From Deltaproteobacteria bacterium (GTDB taxonomy: Bacteria > Desulfobacterota > Binatia > UBA9968): 36,913 bases of DNA. Location of the stretch: the NCBI GenBank assembly GCA_016180805.1, contig JACPAM010000026.1, positions 1-36,913 of the forward strand, in the 5' to 3' direction. Numbering within the stretch: position 1 is the stretch's first letter; each line of letters starts with the position of its first letter. The notes beneath the pieces are model-generated. The model did no database searches, had not been told where the DNA came from, and was given only the letters and a program-made list of their open reading frames with translations. Positions 1 through 7,849 of the stretch are shown piece after piece. Both the position numbers and the translations under genes were made by a program.

Positions 1-7
1 CGCTCGG

Positions 8-70
8 AATTTCAGATTGCACATCTCATATCTCAGATTTTGAGATTTGAAATTTGCCATTTGCAATCCC
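8..70. repeat. AT-rich degenerate low-complexity repeat
   Basis: This stretch is far more AT-rich than its surroundings and is built from repeated CATCTCATATCTCAG, TTTTGAGATTTGAAATTT-like words. No reading frame with family character is visible. It borders a fragment of the modular repeat family described at 26373-26638. It looks like an intergenic repeat remnant. Confidence 0.4.
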
Positions 71-79
71 GAAGGGCTT

Positions 80-130
80 GTCCGCAGCCTCGCTCGCGCT
101 CCCCTCGGTCGCGAACGAGCACGTCCGCGG
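80..130. repeat. Partial copy of the modular intergenic repeat (core fragment plus CCGCGG junction)
   Basis: The segment from GTCCGCAGCCTCGCTCGCGC through the CGTCCGCGG at 122-130 matches half of the core and the right-hand junction of the repeats at 27167-27416 and 36524-36810, in the same orientation as those two. The left module and the rest of the core are absent. It lies downstream of the Usp gene that ends at 206, so the repeat family is again found next to a universal stress gene. Confidence 0.65.
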
Positions 131-133
131 AAC

Positions 134-162
134 GGGACTGGCTCGCTTGCGTGCCTGTCCCC
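134..162. repeat. REP-like hairpin (GGGACTGGC ... GCCTGTCCC)
   Basis: The arms GGGACTGGC and GCCTGTCCC are inverted repeats with one mismatch. The same hairpin occurs inside the repeat copy at 27214-27246, and a related GGGACAGTCCC element lies at 1052-1093. Such elements are commonly scattered by REP-associated transposases, but none is encoded in this window. Confidence 0.5.
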
Positions 163-205
163 GTCACTGTGCGGCCCATATCCGGGAGCTGAGAGAAGGC
201 TAGGA

Positions 206-1033
206 TTACGGGCTGGGCCAATAGACGAGCAGCGGAACCCCGGCCCGCCGCAAGCATTCCGCAGCGACGCTGCCGAAGATGGTTCGCTCCAACCCCAAGC
301 GGGCATGCGAGGTCATCGCCAGCAGGACGTTGCGGCGTCCTTTGAGATAGCTGATGATCGCCTCTGCCGGCTCACCGTGAAGGACCTCCCAATCAACCTC
401 CAGCCCGTGCTTTCTTGTGATGTCGTGTGCCTCGCGCTGGAGGTAGGAGCTTTCCAGAACGTCGCGCCGCAACTCTGCCGGGATCTCCGCTTCAGCGCCT
501 CCCGAAGGCAGGACCTGTATCAGCTCGAGCCTGGCCTTGAGCGCCGAGGCTATCTCCGCCGCGTGGGGGAGAATCCGCGTGGAAAAATCCTGGCCATCGA
601 GCGCCGCCGTGACCGTCGCGATCTTGATCTCCGCGTCACTGCTTCGGGCTTGCAATGGAGCCGGGGGGCGGTAAAGCAGGATTGGTCTTCTGGCGCCCCG
701 AACGACGCGGAAGGCAACGCTCCCCAAAATCGCCTCGAGCATCCCGGTGCGACCGTGGGTCGTCATCGCGGCTAGTGCGAGGGGCTTTTCTCTTAGCTCG
801 TCCAGGATGGCGCTCGCCGCATCGCCTTTTGATTTCCTGAGTTTTTCCCGAGCGCCGTGGCGCCCGGCGATCCGCTTCAGATAGTCCTCAGCGGCCGCAG
901 GCGCTTCGCCGTCTTCGAGGATCCTCAACAAAGACAGTTGGGCTCCCAGCGACCGGCTGATTCCGACCGCGTAGGGCAGGATCGCCTCCGCAAACTCAGA
1001 GCCATCCAGGCAAGCCACAATCTCGTCGATCAT
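206..1033 (-). CDS. Tandem universal stress protein (two UspA domains)
   Basis: The 275-residue cytoplasmic protein has two UspA domains, about residues 1-125 and 136-275. Usp proteins bind ATP or act as stress-linked scaffolds. The first domain keeps the nucleotide loop THGRTG followed by GSV (G-x2-G-x9-G-S). The second carries SHARLG ... GSV, where the first Gly of the loop is replaced, so it may not bind ATP. The ATG start at 1033 has an upstream GGAAGG. It lies 59 bp downstream of the hpf gene in the same direction, but a strong hairpin (1052-1093) separates them. No sigma54 site was seen in that gap, so transcription probably comes by read-through from the hpf promoter. The family call is firm; the specific role is unknown. 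Confidence 0.9.
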   Translation of the reverse strand: MIDEIVACLDGSEFAEAILPYAVGISRSLGAQLSLLRILEDGEAPAAAEDYLKRIAGRHGAREKLRKSKGDAASAILDELREKPLALAAMTTHGRTGMLEAILGSVAFRVVRGARRPILLYRPPAPLQARSSDAEIKIATVTAALDGQDFSTRILPHAAEIASALKARLELIQVLPSGGAEAEIPAELRRDVLESSYLQREAHDITRKHGLEVDWEVLHGEPAEAIISYLKGRRNVLLAMTSHARLGLERTIFGSVAAECLRRAGVPLLVYWPSP

Positions 1034-1051
1034 CGTGAGCCCTTCCGGAAA

Positions 1052-1093
1052 GAACAGGGACAGTCCCCGAAAGAAGGGGGACAGTCCCTGTTC
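1052..1093 (-). terminator. Long REP-like hairpin between hpf and usp
   Basis: Read on the minus strand, arms of 17 bases (GAACAGGGACTGTCCCC and its complement) match with one mismatch around an 8-base loop, and TTT follows. The stem begins at the stop codon of the hibernation-factor gene. It could terminate or attenuate transcription so that hpf is made in excess of the downstream usp. The GGGGACAGTCCC words also resemble dispersed REP elements, so its origin may be a repeat insertion. Confidence 0.55.
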
Positions 1094-1725
1094 TAGAGCG
1101 CGTGTTTCCCCATGAGCCTTACGGTCGTTGCCTGTCCCCCTTTTTCGCCCTGCTCCTCTGCAAAGTAGACGCCCATACCGACCTTGAGGCGATCGAAGCC
1201 CGGGGCGAGCACGCTGTTGCGGTGAAAGTAAAGCTCCCGCCCGTCGGGCGTCTCCAAGAAGCCGAACCCGTCATCGGGAAATAGCTTGCTGACGCGCGCA
1301 TGGGGTTGGTCCTCATGCGCTTTGATGTGGCCGCGCTGGCGGCGCGCAAAGTCTTGCAGCTTGCGCCGCGCCGCATCGAAGGCGTCCCGGACGGCGACGT
1401 GGATGTCTGCGTGGGCCGCATATTTGCTCGGCTCATGATTCCCGACCCGTTCGTGTGTTGCGGCCTGCTTCAGCTCCAGATCGGGCTCGACCACGGGCTT
1501 GGGAGCGCGATTGATAACCAGCTCACCGCCGGGAACCGTGATGTCGATGCGCACGTTGTAGCGCTTTCCCTTGCGATGGTGTCGGTGGGGCGCCTCGACG
1601 GTAACACGGCAGCCCATGATTCGGTCGTAGAACGAATCCAACTTGGCTGCCTTTTCACGGATAAGGGCTTCGATGGTTGGCGATGGGGACATGTTGTGAA
1701 ATGTGATTTGCAGCGGGAGATTAAT
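1093..1725 (-). CDS. hpf: Long-type hibernation factor: HPF/RaiA domain fused to a cold-shock domain, ATT start
   Basis: The 210-residue product has an HPF/RaiA domain (about 1-125), which binds the 30S decoding region and inactivates ribosomes in dormancy, and a C-terminal cold-shock OB fold (about 142-206). The latter has RNP-like motifs GFGFLE (153-158) and LYFHRNSV (165-172). No ATG or GTG suits the family N-terminus: the family's LPLQITF opening lies directly after an ATT at 1725-1723, with GGAGGG six bases upstream. I therefore choose ATT, giving MNLPLQITF. The open frame continues upstream to 2094, but that part overlaps the promoter region and looks non-coding. A sigma54-type promoter lies at 1804-1819. 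An alternative start is CTG or ATG inside the first 12 residues, which would trim strand 1 of the HPF fold. Confidence 0.85.
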   Translation of the reverse strand: MNLPLQITFHNMSPSPTIEALIREKAAKLDSFYDRIMGCRVTVEAPHRHHRKGKRYNVRIDITVPGGELVINRAPKPVVEPDLELKQAATHERVGNHEPSKYAAHADIHVAVRDAFDAARRKLQDFARRQRGHIKAHEDQPHARVSKLFPDDGFGFLETPDGRELYFHRNSVLAPGFDRLKVGMGVYFAEEQGEKGGQATTVRLMGKHAL

Positions 1726-1803
1726 GGTCTTCCCTCCTACGTCTTTGGGGTTGCGCTCTTGGCTCCAGAAACAGCCTTGGCCAGTTTGCCATTGTAACCT
1801 GTT

Positions 1804-1819
1804 CGCACATTCCGTGCCA
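1804..1819 (-). promoter_or_regulatory. Sigma54 (-24/-12) promoter for hpf
   Basis: On the minus strand the site reads TGGCACGGAATGTGCG. The -24 element TGGCACG is a perfect consensus match and the -12 GC follows at exactly GG-N10-GC. The -12 box is TGC rather than TTGC. The predicted RNA start is near 1793, about 68 bases before the ATT codon. It closely resembles the site at 27147-27162. Confidence 0.65.
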
Positions 1820-2001
1820 ACGCGCCGCGCTTTTGACCGGGACGCGATCGGCTGAAATTGGCATTCGATTTTTTCTTCGTGAAGGCTTCGTGCTCCCCTT
1901 TGATTCGCATGGATGAGAAAGGGGTTCCAGGGAAATCTCAGGGATGAAAATGACGCCGCTGAAAAAGAATGGAGTTGGATGAATTGTAACGGGCAAAGTG
2001 G

Positions 2002-2017
2002 AGGCATGCTTTTTGCT
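2002..2017 (+). promoter_or_regulatory. Sigma54 (-24/-12) promoter for tandem usp
   Basis: The site AGGCATGCTTTTTGCT matches the consensus TGGCAYG-N4-TTGCW at all fixed positions except the first T, with exact GG-N10-GC spacing. The predicted RNA start is near 2028, 30 bases before the usp ATG. The 332-bp region 1726-2057 holds this site, the divergent hpf site at 1804-1819 and about 180 bp between them. That interval contains CTTCGTGAAGGCTTCGTG near 1876-1893, a possible activator-binding repeat. Confidence 0.72.
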
Positions 2018-2057
2018 CCTTCAAGTTGACGCAAGGAAAAAATTTCGGAGGGATTGC

Positions 2058-2972
2058 ATGTATACCAAGCTCCTGGTACCGCTCGATGGCTCACGCCTTT
2101 CTGAAGGGATTCTCCCGTATGCCCGCTCCTTGGCGGGGGCCCTGGGAGTTCCCGTCGAGCTTTTGCATGTGATCGATCCTGAGATCGTGTCCGCCTTGTG
2201 CAATCCTAAGGTGGGTCGCTACTTTGACACGGTGGCCGCGAGCATGCGGCGCGATAGCGTTTCTTACCTGGAGACTGTCGCGCGCTCTTTTCCGGGGCCG
2301 GCGCGCATCAGTTGCGAAACCGAGATCGGAAACCCCGCTGAGGTTGTGGTCGACGGGGCCGCCGCCAGCCCCGGCACTTTGATCGCGATGGCGACTCACG
2401 GGCGTTCGGGTCTCCAACGCTGGCTGTTGGGAAGCGTTGCCGATAAAGTGCTCCACGCGACGCGCGATCCCTTGCTCCTCGTCCGGCCGCGTGAGCATAA
2501 TAACGGCGGCGGTGAGGCCGTGCTGACGCGGATCGTGGTGCCCCTGGACGGCTCGTCGCTCGCCGAGGCGGTGCTGCCCCATGCGCGGGCGCTCGCGGAG
2601 AGGATGCACCTCGAAATGATGCTGGTTCGTGTGTACGCGATGGCCACGCACTCCTACATTGTCGGAGCGGAAGGGTACCTGCCCGATCTCGAAACCGTGC
2701 GCGTGGACGTCGAGAGGGAAGGGGCAAAGCGATATCTCGAAGACAAAGTGGAGCAGCTTCGCTGGCAAGGTGTGAAAGACGTTTCGTATCTTATGCTCGA
2801 GGGCAACGCCCCGAGCGAGATCATCGATCTAGCCAGAGGGATCCCGCAGAATCTGGTCGCGATGTGCACCCATGGGAGATCGGGCGTCGGGCGCTGGGTG
2901 CTGGGGAGCGTCACCGACCGCGTCGTTCGGCACTCCGGCGATCCGGTGCTCGTGATCCGAGCTCAGAGTTAA
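2058..2972 (+). CDS. Tandem universal stress protein (two UspA domains)
   Basis: The 304-residue protein carries two intact UspA domains, about residues 1-145 and 155-304. Each opens with a VPLDGS strand-loop and each has the ATP loop THGRSG followed nine residues later by GSV. Both domains therefore look competent to bind ATP. I start at the ATG at 2058 because GGAGGG sits at 2047-2052; upstream in-frame codons reach 1998 but would run through the sigma54 promoter. The gene heads a plus-strand group with the YbaK-like gene 41 bp downstream and MgtC further on. The sigma54 site at 2002-2017 implies nitrogen-, energy- or redox-type control through an NtrC-family activator. Confidence 0.92.
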   Translation: MYTKLLVPLDGSRLSEGILPYARSLAGALGVPVELLHVIDPEIVSALCNPKVGRYFDTVAASMRRDSVSYLETVARSFPGPARISCETEIGNPAEVVVDGAAASPGTLIAMATHGRSGLQRWLLGSVADKVLHATRDPLLLVRPREHNNGGGEAVLTRIVVPLDGSSLAEAVLPHARALAERMHLEMMLVRVYAMATHSYIVGAEGYLPDLETVRVDVEREGAKRYLEDKVEQLRWQGVKDVSYLMLEGNAPSEIIDLARGIPQNLVAMCTHGRSGVGRWVLGSVTDRVVRHSGDPVLVIRAQS

Positions 2973-3013
2973 GGTCGGTTTTGGCTTGTTTGCGCAACAG
3001 AAAGGAGGCTACG

Positions 3014-3499
3014 ATGCCGATACTCAGGCGCTTAAAAGAGGTTTTGGATCAGGCCAAGGTCTCTTATGAAGTCTACAATCATCCCCAGGCCTTTACCGCT
3101 CAGGAGATTGCCGCAAGGCAGCATATGTCCGGGAAAGAGATGGCCAAGGTAGTCATCTTGAAAGCCGACGATTCGTACGTGATGGCTGTTGTGACCGCCA
3201 GCAACCTGGTGAGCCTCAGGAAAGCCAGGGCGGCAATCGGCGCGCAGAGCGTTTCGTTGGCGACGGAAGCCGAGTTCGCTTCGCTCTTTCCCGGATGCGA
3301 GATCGGCGCTATGCCGCCGTTCGGCAACCTGTTCGGCTTGCGGGTTTACGTCGATACCGCTCTGGAGAAAGACGAGACGATTTTCTTCAACGCGGGAAAC
3401 CACATCCAGACGGTAAGGCTGAAATACGCAGACTTCAAAGAGCTGGTCAAACCGAACGTGGCGCCCCTGGTCGATGAACGGGAACGGAAGGCTGCCTAG
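3014..3499 (+). CDS. YbaK/EbsC-family aminoacyl-tRNA deacylase-like protein
   Basis: This 161-residue single-domain protein fits the YbaK/ProX editing fold. The family hydrolyses mischarged aminoacyl-tRNAs in trans, for example Cys- or Ala-tRNA(Pro). Features seen are the N-terminal YEVYNHPQAFTAQEIAA segment, the MAKVVILKADD strand and the GAMPPFGNLFGL glycine-rich stretch, all typical of this family. The ATG at 3014 is preceded by AAAGGAGG at 3001-3008. It lies 41 bp after usp on the same strand and is probably co-transcribed. Translation quality control alongside a hibernation factor would suit a survival programme. The exact tRNA substrate cannot be told from sequence. Confidence 0.85.
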   Translation: MPILRRLKEVLDQAKVSYEVYNHPQAFTAQEIAARQHMSGKEMAKVVILKADDSYVMAVVTASNLVSLRKARAAIGAQSVSLATEAEFASLFPGCEIGAMPPFGNLFGLRVYVDTALEKDETIFFNAGNHIQTVRLKYADFKELVKPNVAPLVDERERKAA

Positions 3500-3603
3500 C
3501 ACGCTGCGGATAGACCCCGATAAGTCGGCAGGTGGCAGTCGGCAGCGGGCCGGAATAGCCGGTAAGTTTTTATATCGCCTCGCCTTGGCCAAGGTGGGGA
3601 GAA

Positions 3604-4041
3604 GTGATCCAGTATCCTGAGATAGCGCTTCGCCTGTTCCTCGCGATCTTTTTGGGAGGGCTCATCGGATTGGAGCGGGAGACCGCCCATAAGCCGGCCG
3701 GCTTACGGACGAACATTCTGGTTTGTCTTGGTACGACTCTGTTTATCCTGGTTGCATTAGCTGCTTACGACGAATACCCGGAATCACCCGTTGACATTAC
3801 CCGCGTAGCGGCCGGGATCATCGTGGGGGTCGGTTTTTTGGGCGGCGGGACGATCCTCAGAACCGACCGCGATATCCATGGGCTGACCTCCGCGGCCACG
3901 ATCTGGTTCGTCTGCGGCATCGGCTTGGCGAATGGGATGGGGTACTATCTGCTTGCCGTTGTGAGCGCGCTGCTCGGATTCATCGTGTTGCGGCTTGTCC
4001 CGCTTGTGGAAAGGAAGTTTCTCCAAACGCGCGCGAAGTAG
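3604..4041 (+). CDS. MgtC/SapB-family membrane protein
   Basis: The 145-residue protein is almost entirely hydrophobic, with about four membrane segments (residues 5-22, 36-55, 68-85 and 98-130). It carries the family signature FLGGLIGLERE near the N-terminus and a GxIVGVGFLGGGTILR segment. MgtC-like proteins are inner-membrane factors linked to survival at low magnesium, acid or in host cells, partly by inhibiting the F-type ATPase; the short form here is just the N-terminal membrane domain. The start is GTG at 3604 with a GGGGAG upstream at close spacing. It is 104 bp downstream of the YbaK-like gene, probably in the same unit. No magnesium-sensing leader was seen. Confidence 0.85.
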   Translation: MIQYPEIALRLFLAIFLGGLIGLERETAHKPAGLRTNILVCLGTTLFILVALAAYDEYPESPVDITRVAAGIIVGVGFLGGGTILRTDRDIHGLTSAATIWFVCGIGLANGMGYYLLAVVSALLGFIVLRLVPLVERKFLQTRAK

Positions 4042-4079
4042 GATCACCTCTCTGTTTCCGATATTCTGAAAGCCTTCAC

Positions 4080-4378
4080 CTATTCTTTATTCCCCTTCCA
4101 GCCGGGCCTCATCTGGTCACAGACCTGACTCGCCTGCTCAAAGACGATCTTTTGCCAGCTAAACTTTCCCCGAGCTCCTCCAGGTCTATCGCCGAGATCT
4201 TCGTCACATCAGGCTTCCCGTCTATGATCGGAGCCATCTGCACCAGGGTGGGGGTCTCATAGGCGTTCAGCTTGCGGATGAGCACCTTTCCCTGGCGGAG
4301 CCCGACAGCATGACCTCGGAGCGCTGTCTTTCTTGCCGTGGCCATAAAAGCAGATGCCGCTGATTGACAACCAGACAA
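4080..4378 (-). pseudogene. Degraded fragment, probably of a type III restriction (Res/helicase) subunit
   Basis: The minus strand reads LRQGKVLIRKLNAYETPTLV and DVTKISAIDLEELG in one frame. After a frame slip near 4160 it continues as FSWQKIVFEQASQVCDQMRP-WKGNKE before a stop at 4080. These blocks have the flavour of the helicase C-terminal region of type III restriction Res subunits as I remember it; this is recognition from memory and is tentative. Neither end of the gene survives and no Mod methyltransferase is nearby. It is likely debris of a lost defence locus. Confidence 0.4.
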
Positions 4379-4382
4379 TATT

Positions 4383-5042
4383 AGGCAACGCGGATAGGGG
4401 GCTCGGTCGTGGCTTCTTGGAGGTCCACCGCTTGTCCTGAGTAGGCCCGAAGGGATGTATCGAAGGGCTGAGAATGCGAGGACGGCGCGACATGACTCAC
4501 CGCTTCTACCTTATGGATGGCCTTCCCGCCGTAAAAGACCTCTTATCCCGCTCTTTTAACACCCAACTCGCGTTGACATAATAGGCCGTTAACGGACATT
4601 GTCGGCCGCAAAATGAGCGATGGGCAGCCGGTTTACGCGTCCGAGTGCTCCGCAGGGCTCTCGGCGGCGGGCTGACGAGTGACTGTCTCGAGGACTTTTG
4701 GGTTCTTGGTGGCTATACCTCAAAAAGAAATTCCTAGCCAAGGGGCTGCGCCCCTTGAAATCCCCTGCAAGTCACAAAGCGTCCGTGATCACTTGCACGG
4801 GTTTGCTGATCAATTGCGCCTCTCACTGGTGCCAATAAAAAACGTGAACAAAATTTGCGTTTTCGAAAAGTGCCTATCATTGGGCATTCGTGTCGAGGGA
4901 GAGCGGATTCGTAACCCTACCTACGGATTCTGAGATAGGCTCGGTGGTCCTTCCCCTAGGAGCGTGTCCGAATAATCTGAGAATGGCCCGTCGGAGGTCG
5001 CAAAACCCCTTCCGTGGCGCCGATCGTCGTTTCCGGGGCAGT
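4383..5042. other. Gene-free degraded intergenic stretch
   Basis: No convincing gene is present; the short frames here have no family character. It contains a CCTGAGTAGGCCCGAAGGG ... CGAAGGGCTGAG motif at 4431-4472, of the kind dispersed in many soil-bacterial genomes, and a perfect hairpin at 4739-4757. A minus-strand stretch near 4510-4560 encodes FYGGKAIHKVEAVS between stops, which may be another gene remnant. Confidence 0.5.
4739..4757. repeat. Perfect 8-bp hairpin CAAGGGGC/GCCCCTTG
   Basis: An 8-bp perfect stem with a TGC loop is followed by GAAATCCCC. No poly-T tract follows and no gene ends close by, so a REP-like element is more likely than a terminator. Confidence 0.5.
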
Positions 5043-6491
5043 CTAGGCCGGCGCAATTTCCTGAGCGCGATTTCTCGGACGCACTCCTAGGATAGCATGG
5101 GGCCGGCCGGTTGACGCCGCCAGGATGTCCATCACCTCCCGTATGTCCTCAACCTTGTCCAGGCCTAGGACCAGCTCACTGCTGCGCTGGATGTCCGCCG
5201 GGTCGAGCAAACTCTGGCCGCAATCCCGGTACTTCGCCAGCAGATCGCTGTCGCTCAGGGGCTTCTCCGGGTCGCCGTGGAGGATATCCACCCGGGCGTT
5301 GTAGCTCCGGCCATCCACGGTGCGCACGTTCACGGGGTTACCCACGAACACGGTGTCGGGCTCCACATCTGCCAGCCCAGGCCAGATGGGCATGTTCGGG
5401 AAAGAGAGGCGTACTTTCTTGCGGGCCTCAACGATGCGCTCGTCGCTCAGCTTCTCCGGCGTAAAAGTGGCCAGAGACACTTTACGGTCTACCATCGCCG
5501 CCGCGATGCAGTAGGGCATGCTGAACTTGGCCTGATAGGGCGTGCCTGGCTCGGAGTAGGCGAGCACCCGCAATGCCCGCTCCGAGGTGCCCACGTTCAC
5601 TTCGGCGATATCCTTGTCGCCGAGATTATGTTCGGCCATAAGCTGGAACATGGCGTCCAGTGCCCGGTGGGTGTGATAGCAGCTCGGGTACTTCTTGATC
5701 CCGATGCCGGGTGAAACGATGTAGAACGGATTGCCCAGGCCGTCAGCCAGGTGGTCGGGGTTATAGTTGTCCGGCCCGACCAGGGCGTACAGGAAACCAC
5801 TCTTTGTCTCGATGATGTCAGGGTTGGCGGTGATGTTCTCCCGGGCCATGAGGGCGGCCACCACCCCATTACGGCAGGCATTGCCGGCGCTCATCGGAGC
5901 GATCATCGTCCCGTGGCTGGCGGACACCCCACAGGCGAAGTTGGCGGCGAGGCCAAGGGCATGCCTGGTCTGGTTGGTGTCGAGGCGGAGCAGCCTGGCG
6001 CAGGCGGCAGCCGCTCCCAGGGTCCCGTACCACGACTGATTGTTCAGGCTTCGCTCCATGAGCTTAAAGTCGGCGTTGAGGGCCACCTTGCCCTCGACCT
6101 CCAGGCCCAGAATGTAGGCGGTAAGCACGTCTTGGCCTGAGGCCTGGAGCTGGTCGCCCAGGCTGAGCAGCGCGGGCAGCACCATGACGCTGGGGTGGCC
6201 GATCTTCATGCCGCAGTCGTCGTAGTCCAGAGCGTGGGCGATGCAGCCGTTGGCCAGGGCGGCGTCGGCCACCGCGGCTTTGAAGCCCCCGCCGATAACC
6301 GCGGCCTGCGGCGGGCCGCCCAGATTGTTGACATAACGCGTGATAGCACGGCTGCCTGGCTCGGCTGAGCCAGCGAGGGCCGCCGCCAGCGTATCCAGTG
6401 CGGTGCGCTTGGCCAGCTCCACCGCCTGGTGGGGTATGTCCTTGTATGTGGTCTCTGCCACAAACTGGGCGATCTTTTCAGTAGCACCCAT
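5043..6491 (-). CDS. MmgE/PrpD family protein (2-methylcitrate dehydratase-like)
   Basis: The 482-residue protein is full length for the MmgE/PrpD family. Known members dehydrate 2-methylcitrate in propionate catabolism or isomerise itaconate-type acids (IDS epimerase), but most soil members have unknown substrates. Recognisable blocks are ALDTLAAALAGS, the glycine/alanine-rich HALDYDDCG-x-KIGHPSVMVLPALL segment with its His and Asp residues, and KKYPSCYHTHRALDA. The ATG at 6491 has GGAGGA just upstream; an ATG at 6521 is possible but lacks a ribosome site. It stands alone on the minus strand. Family members often accompany tripartite tricarboxylate transporters, as the one that begins at 7850, but the strand differs and no shared promoter is apparent. 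Confidence 0.9.
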   Translation of the reverse strand: MGATEKIAQFVAETTYKDIPHQAVELAKRTALDTLAAALAGSAEPGSRAITRYVNNLGGPPQAAVIGGGFKAAVADAALANGCIAHALDYDDCGMKIGHPSVMVLPALLSLGDQLQASGQDVLTAYILGLEVEGKVALNADFKLMERSLNNQSWYGTLGAAAACARLLRLDTNQTRHALGLAANFACGVSASHGTMIAPMSAGNACRNGVVAALMARENITANPDIIETKSGFLYALVGPDNYNPDHLADGLGNPFYIVSPGIGIKKYPSCYHTHRALDAMFQLMAEHNLGDKDIAEVNVGTSERALRVLAYSEPGTPYQAKFSMPYCIAAAMVDRKVSLATFTPEKLSDERIVEARKKVRLSFPNMPIWPGLADVEPDTVFVGNPVNVRTVDGRSYNARVDILHGDPEKPLSDSDLLAKYRDCGQSLLDPADIQRSSELVLGLDKVEDIREVMDILAASTGRPHAILGVRPRNRAQEIAPA

Positions 6492-6582
6492 AGCTCCTCC
6501 TTCGTGAACAGTTTGTGTCATTCTTCGGCAGTCCCGATGGGGGCCATCAGATATCTAACGTGATAGCCGTCCGCGTTCAACC

Positions 6583-6670
6583 TGTCGTTCTGAGCCCTTC
6601 CGCAGACGGGCGAACAATCTCGTGATTATGCGCTTTGCCAGGACGTGCCGCGAGATTCTTCAGTCGCTGG
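6583..6670. repeat. Degenerate inverted repeat in the 6492-7053 gap
   Basis: The 562-bp gap upstream of the MmgE/PrpD gene holds no gene. It contains GTCGTTCTGAGCCCTTC ... ACAATCTCG paired with CGAGATTCTTCAGTCGCTG. This is a degraded form of a 'GTCATTCTGAGC ... GAGATTCTTCGC' inverted repeat often seen between genes in many bacteria. ATCTCG and CGAGAT mark the surviving arms. Confidence 0.45.
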
Positions 6671-7053
6671 GGGATTTCCGCGGATAGTATACTGCGACCT
6701 CCAAAGCTTCGCCGAGGCGAAGAAAGATCAACTTAAATCCCGCCACCTACCATCTGGCCGTTCCATGGCATCACGTCGACGAGCGACGGCGCAGGGATGA
6801 CAGGCAGTGGATAAGGAATAGGCCCGTATGGCGAGGAATTAAGACTCGACGCGGGGTTCTCTTGTCAACTGCGCACCCAGCCCTCTTTTGAATGCGGCCC
6901 GAACCGCGAGCCGTTGTCTTCGAATAACGGCGGATCGATCGCTGCTTCCAAGGATAGAGCCCGAGCAGCGTGTGACAACTTCCTGCGATTCTGGCAACAT
7001 GGGGTTCGTTGAAGGATTGTCAAGAAAATTGAGCCTGACGCCGGAGGCATCTT

Positions 7054-7568
7054 ATGACCGAGCAGCCGAACGAAAAGCAACGGGCGGGGCGCGTGCGCTG
7101 GAAGCGGCCTCCGACTCCGTATGAGCGGTTCATGGAGGAGGAAGGCATACGGGTTGTGCGAGGGATCGGCCTGCGTGATGTTCGCGAGCTTCCGCTTTCA
7201 CCCTGGGCCCGTCTAGGCGGGCGAGGGAGCTATATCCAACTGGACGGCACCGAAGCGGTCTGGGGTATGTACGTTGTCGAGATTCCGCCGCGCTCAGAAC
7301 TCAAGCCCGAGCGCCATGTGTACGAGGAAATCTACTACGTGGTGGAAGGCCGCGAGTCGACGGAGGTATGGAAAGGAGAAGGCTCACAGCGCCCGGCGGC
7401 GGCGACTGGTGGGTAAAGGGGAAGCCGGGAGACGACATCGTCTCGAATAATGCCGACCTGCAGGAAGGTGGGGGGAGTATCCCGTATGCCCAAGAGGATC
7501 CCTGGGTCCGCGCCGAGTTCAAGCGGGCACTGGCTGAAGCCGGAGTCGAGTTTCGCATTCCCGAGTAG
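7054..7568 (+). pseudogene. Cupin gene with internal deletion and frameshift
   Basis: The 5' part encodes an N-terminal cupin half: TPYERFMEEEGI, then GGRGSYIQLDGTEAVWGMYV and the metal-site-like HVYEEIYYVVEGRESTEVW. At about 7370-7400 the frame is lost (stop at 7414-7416). A different frame continues to the end with GGGSIPYAQEDPWVRAEFKR and the C-terminal EAGVEFRIPE, which resembles the usual C-terminus of two-domain cupins of roughly 350-400 residues. About half of the protein, including the second cupin barrel, is missing. It is therefore probably a non-functional deletion derivative, perhaps formerly part of an aromatic or carboxylate degradation locus with MmgE/PrpD. A functional short cupin of 120 residues is the alternative. 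Confidence 0.65.
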
Positions 7569-7743
7569 CGCTCGCCGTTTTCATCCTTTGGGGCGCCAAG
7601 AACACGATGCCGCGCGGGCGAGTTCGCCGTTTCGGGAATTCCCGAAAGCCGGTGGAGGACGCGGGAACCACGTTTGAAAGGTGGAAAACGGAAAGCGAAA
7701 AACGGGCAAGTTGCAAGGAAGTGGTCGGCGCCTTGTGTTGTAT

Positions 7744-7759
7744 TGCAAGACCTGACCCC
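7744..7759. repeat. REP-like motif TGCAAGACCTGACCCC at left edge of AT-rich cassette
   Basis: This motif is a well-known dispersed word near REP-associated transposases. A related word in inverted orientation (GGGGTCAAATCTT, 15950-15962) lies just past the last gene of the tct-hyu cassette, so the two bracket the compositionally distinct region. Confidence 0.4.
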
Positions 7760-7776
7760 AGACGCCTGCGTGGATA

Positions 7777-7794
7777 CTATCATGATCGTGGTAG
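7777..7794. promoter_or_regulatory. Candidate operator palindrome upstream of tctB
   Basis: CTATCATGATCGTGGTAG is an 18-bp palindrome centred on GATC with two T/G differences between the arms. TTGACA (7795-7800) follows directly, but no good -10 box is seen at 17 bp. It lies 56 bp before the tctB start and is the only dyad seen there. A GntR- or TetR-type repressor could bind; no such regulator is encoded nearby. Confidence 0.3.
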
Positions 7795-7849
7795 TTGACA
7801 TGATAAAAAAGGAGTTTTTCCGCAAGCTGCTAGAGAGATTAAGACAAAA

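Noticed and set aside
1726-2094. N-terminal extension of the hpf frame up to 2094
   Set aside because: It crosses the hpf sigma54 promoter and most of the divergent control region and lacks conservation-like sequence; the family N-terminus begins at the ATT.
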